Part shown: one piece after another, positions 4,604 to 5,780 of the stretch | How positions within the stretch are numbered: position 1 is the stretch's first letter | Layout of the letters: the number at the start of each line of letters is the position of its first letter | Source of the DNA: Pedosphaera sp. | Lineage (GTDB): Bacteria; Verrucomicrobiota; Verrucomicrobiae; Limisphaerales; Pedosphaeraceae | Assembly (NCBI GenBank): GCA_028293265.1 | Contig: JAQGPB010000271.1 | Span: forward strand, 1 to 5,780 | Direction of reading: 5' to 3' | Length of the DNA stretch: 5,780 nt | Program-made: the position numbers and the translations under genes | Notes under the pieces: generated by a model | What the model saw: the letters and a program-made list of their open reading frames with translations, nothing else | Databases searched by the model: none | What the model was told of the DNA's origin: nothing

Positions 4604-5780
4604 ATGATGTACCCTTTTGAACTTCGCGCCACGCCATTTTTTCGCGCTTATCGGAAGCTTGCCGGCCTTTTTTGTTGTTGGTTGACTTTGATTGGGTGGT
4701 GTTCACCGCCATCCGCGCGGGCCGCGACGAACATGACGCCGATTGCGGTTACGGGGTGGAACCGCGACGTGATCATTGAGCAGGGGGCGGCGGGGCCGCC
4801 GTTTAACAGTTATGCGGCCGAAGTGAGTCCCGGTGATGGGAATGTTTTTTATCAGACTGGACTCAAGGGCTATGTCTGGGGGCTGCCGCCTTCGGGGCAT
4901 TTTGCGAGCATGGTGGGGGATGGGACGTTGTTTCAATTTCAGCCTTATACTGCCAACAATGCGCTGGTGTTGAGCAGTGGGACGGGGCTGACGAGCGGCA
5001 CGTTAACGCTGGTGACGCCGGCGACTTATGGGAGCATCGCGGTGGTTTCTCATGCGGTCAATTCCACGAACGTGACGGGCACGTTGACTTTGAATTTCAG
5101 CGACGGCACGAGTTTTACGACCACGTATTCCTCGCCTGACTGGGTCACCGGGACGGTGGGGGTGGCGTGGTTCGGCAATGGCAAGATTAATCTTAACAAC
5201 GGCAATGACACGGGTGGAACGCAAAGTCCGCGGTATTACCAAACGACGATCAATGTGGCTGCCTTGGTGGGCGCGACGAACAAGCCGATTGCCAGTCTCA
5301 CGTTTGGGAAGAGTGTGGCGGCGTCCACGGCGATCTATGCGGTCAGCGGGGTTTTGGCGGGAAATATTGCGGCGGTGGGCGGGCCGATTGCGGCCATGGG
5401 TTATAATCGCGATCTGGTGGTCGAGAACACCGCGACCAGCCTGCCTTACACGAACAAGGCGGTGGAGTTGAATCCGGGCGAAGGGAATGCCTTTTACCAG
5501 AGCGGGCTGTCGAACACGATTCACGGCTTCCCGGTGAACGGATCATTTTCGAGCGCGGTGGATGGGACGATTTTTCAGTTGCAGCCTTATACGGGGAACA
5601 ATGCGCTGGTGATGAACACCAACACCGGCATCAATCATGGAAATCTGACGCTGACGACTCCGGCCGTTTACAACAGCCTGGCGATCATCGCCAATTCGGC
5701 GAGCGGCGGCGGGTCGCCGAATTTGACCATCAATTTCGCGGACGGGAGCACGCTGGCGACCAATTTCAATGCGCCCGATT
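4604..5780 (+). CDS. Secreted beta-rich repeat protein, 3' end beyond the window
   Basis: The frame is open from 4604 to the window end with 392 complete codons and no stop. The ATG ATG pair at 4604/4607 follows TTAGGGA (AGGGA at 4589-4593) at a usable distance. Residues 1-41 form a signal peptide: Arg14, Arg17 and Lys18, a hydrophobic core LAGLFCCWLTLIGWC, and a probable cut after ARA or ARAA (residues 40-41). The Cys33 context (LIGWC) is a poor lipobox. Mature sequence begins TNMTPIAV. Residues 46-260 and 261 onward are two copies of a 215-residue module rich in Gly, Thr, Asn, Val and Phe, with alternating beta-strand patterns. I cannot name the domain. It looks like a carbohydrate-binding or adhesin-type beta-sandwich as found in very large secreted proteins of Verrucomicrobia and Planctomycetes, but that is inference. 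No catalytic motif is seen, and any anchor or sorting tag would lie beyond the window. Confidence 0.85.
   Translation, partial: MMYPFELRATPFFRAYRKLAGLFCCWLTLIGWCSPPSARAATNMTPIAVTGWNRDVIIEQGAAGPPFNSYAAEVSPGDGNVFYQTGLKGYVWGLPPSGHFASMVGDGTLFQFQPYTANNALVLSSGTGLTSGTLTLVTPATYGSIAVVSHAVNSTNVTGTLTLNFSDGTSFTTTYSSPDWVTGTVGVAWFGNGKINLNNGNDTGGTQSPRYYQTTINVAALVGATNKPIASLTFGKSVAASTAIYAVSGVLAGNIAAVGGPIAAMGYNRDLVVENTATSLPYTNKAVELNPGEGNAFYQSGLSNTIHGFPVNGSFSSAVDGTIFQLQPYTGNNALVMNTNTGINHGNLTLTTPAVYNSLAIIANSASGGGSPNLTINFADGSTLATNFNAPD
4739..5383 (+). repeat. Protein repeat module 1 (215 residues, complete)
   Basis: This module runs from PIAVTGWNRDVIIEQ to IYAVSGVLAGNIAAVGG. Landmarks are SPGDGNVFYQTGL, DGTLFQFQPYTANNALVL, SGTLTLVTPATYGSIAVV, LTLNFSDGTSF, PRYYQTTINVAAL and LTFGKSVAASTAIYAVSG. 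Its end coincides with the start of module 2, so the units abut without a linker. Phase is kept exactly, at 645 bases. Confidence 0.85.
5384..5780 (+). repeat. Protein repeat module 2 (first 132 residues, cut by window end)
   Basis: This module starts PIAAMGYNRDLVVEN and follows module 1 throughout: NPGEGNAFYQSGL, DGTIFQLQPYTGNNALVM, HGNLTLTTPAVYNSLAII, LTINFADGSTLATNF. The strongest nucleotide match is CAGCCTTATAC followed by AACAATGCGCTGGTG in both copies. Divergence elsewhere is substantial, so the duplication is old, with selection keeping the core strands. Confidence 0.85.

Noticed and set aside
5003..5524. Minus-strand frame of 173 codons, very Arg-rich
   Set aside because: It is antisense to the secreted repeat protein, whose frame has a signal peptide and internal repeats.

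Overview
The window looks like a piece of a chromosome or metagenomic contig from a verrucomicrobial bacterium, probably of the Pedosphaera/Limisphaera kind. The evidence is indirect. The intergenic DNA is packed with short palindromic and tandem sequences of a type I associate with that group, including heptamer AACATCG tandems, a hairpin with arms CCCACGGT/ACCGTGGG, and AACAGAGG-type inverted repeats. The recA gene has a long Lys/Ala/Thr-rich N-terminal extension and almost no Shine-Dalgarno, and there is a large secreted beta-rich repeat protein. No rRNA, tRNA or CRISPR array is visible.

Region 1 (1-2374, all + strand) is a broken defence-type module. It opens with the N-terminal part of a DNA methyltransferase carrying a DPPF motif. 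That gene breaks off at about 300-344. A GIY-YIG nuclease-family gene (352-1173) sits where the target-recognition and SAM-binding core of the methyltransferase should be. The C-terminal part of the same methyltransferase family, with an IQVKQKDK motif, resumes at about 1119 and ends at 1412. A DUF2971-family gene (1409-2320) overlaps that end by 4 bp and is closed by a good intrinsic terminator at 2350-2370. The GIY-YIG stop also overlaps a TTG codon of the methyltransferase tail, so the three reading frames form an overlapping chain that could be translated as an operon.

Region 2 (2321-2900) has no credible gene. It is a mosaic of at least six hairpins or inverted repeats, including one of about 66 bases and one of about 79 bases that ends just beyond recA.

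Region 3 (2901-4034, - strand) is an intact recA with all the expected motifs.

Region 4 (4035-4603) is the upstream region shared with a divergent gene. It holds G-rich tandem sequence, a heptamer tandem repeat, a very strong G-quadruplex motif and an orphan hairpin followed by a T-run. Region 5 (4604 to the window end, + strand) is the start of a secreted protein. It has a signal peptide followed by one full 215-residue repeat and most of a second copy.

The most interesting point is the replacement of a methyltransferase core by a GIY-YIG gene inside a gene set coupled to DUF2971. I see no proof of a new working system. It may be a decayed restriction-modification locus that captured a nuclease, or a new arrangement of such parts.
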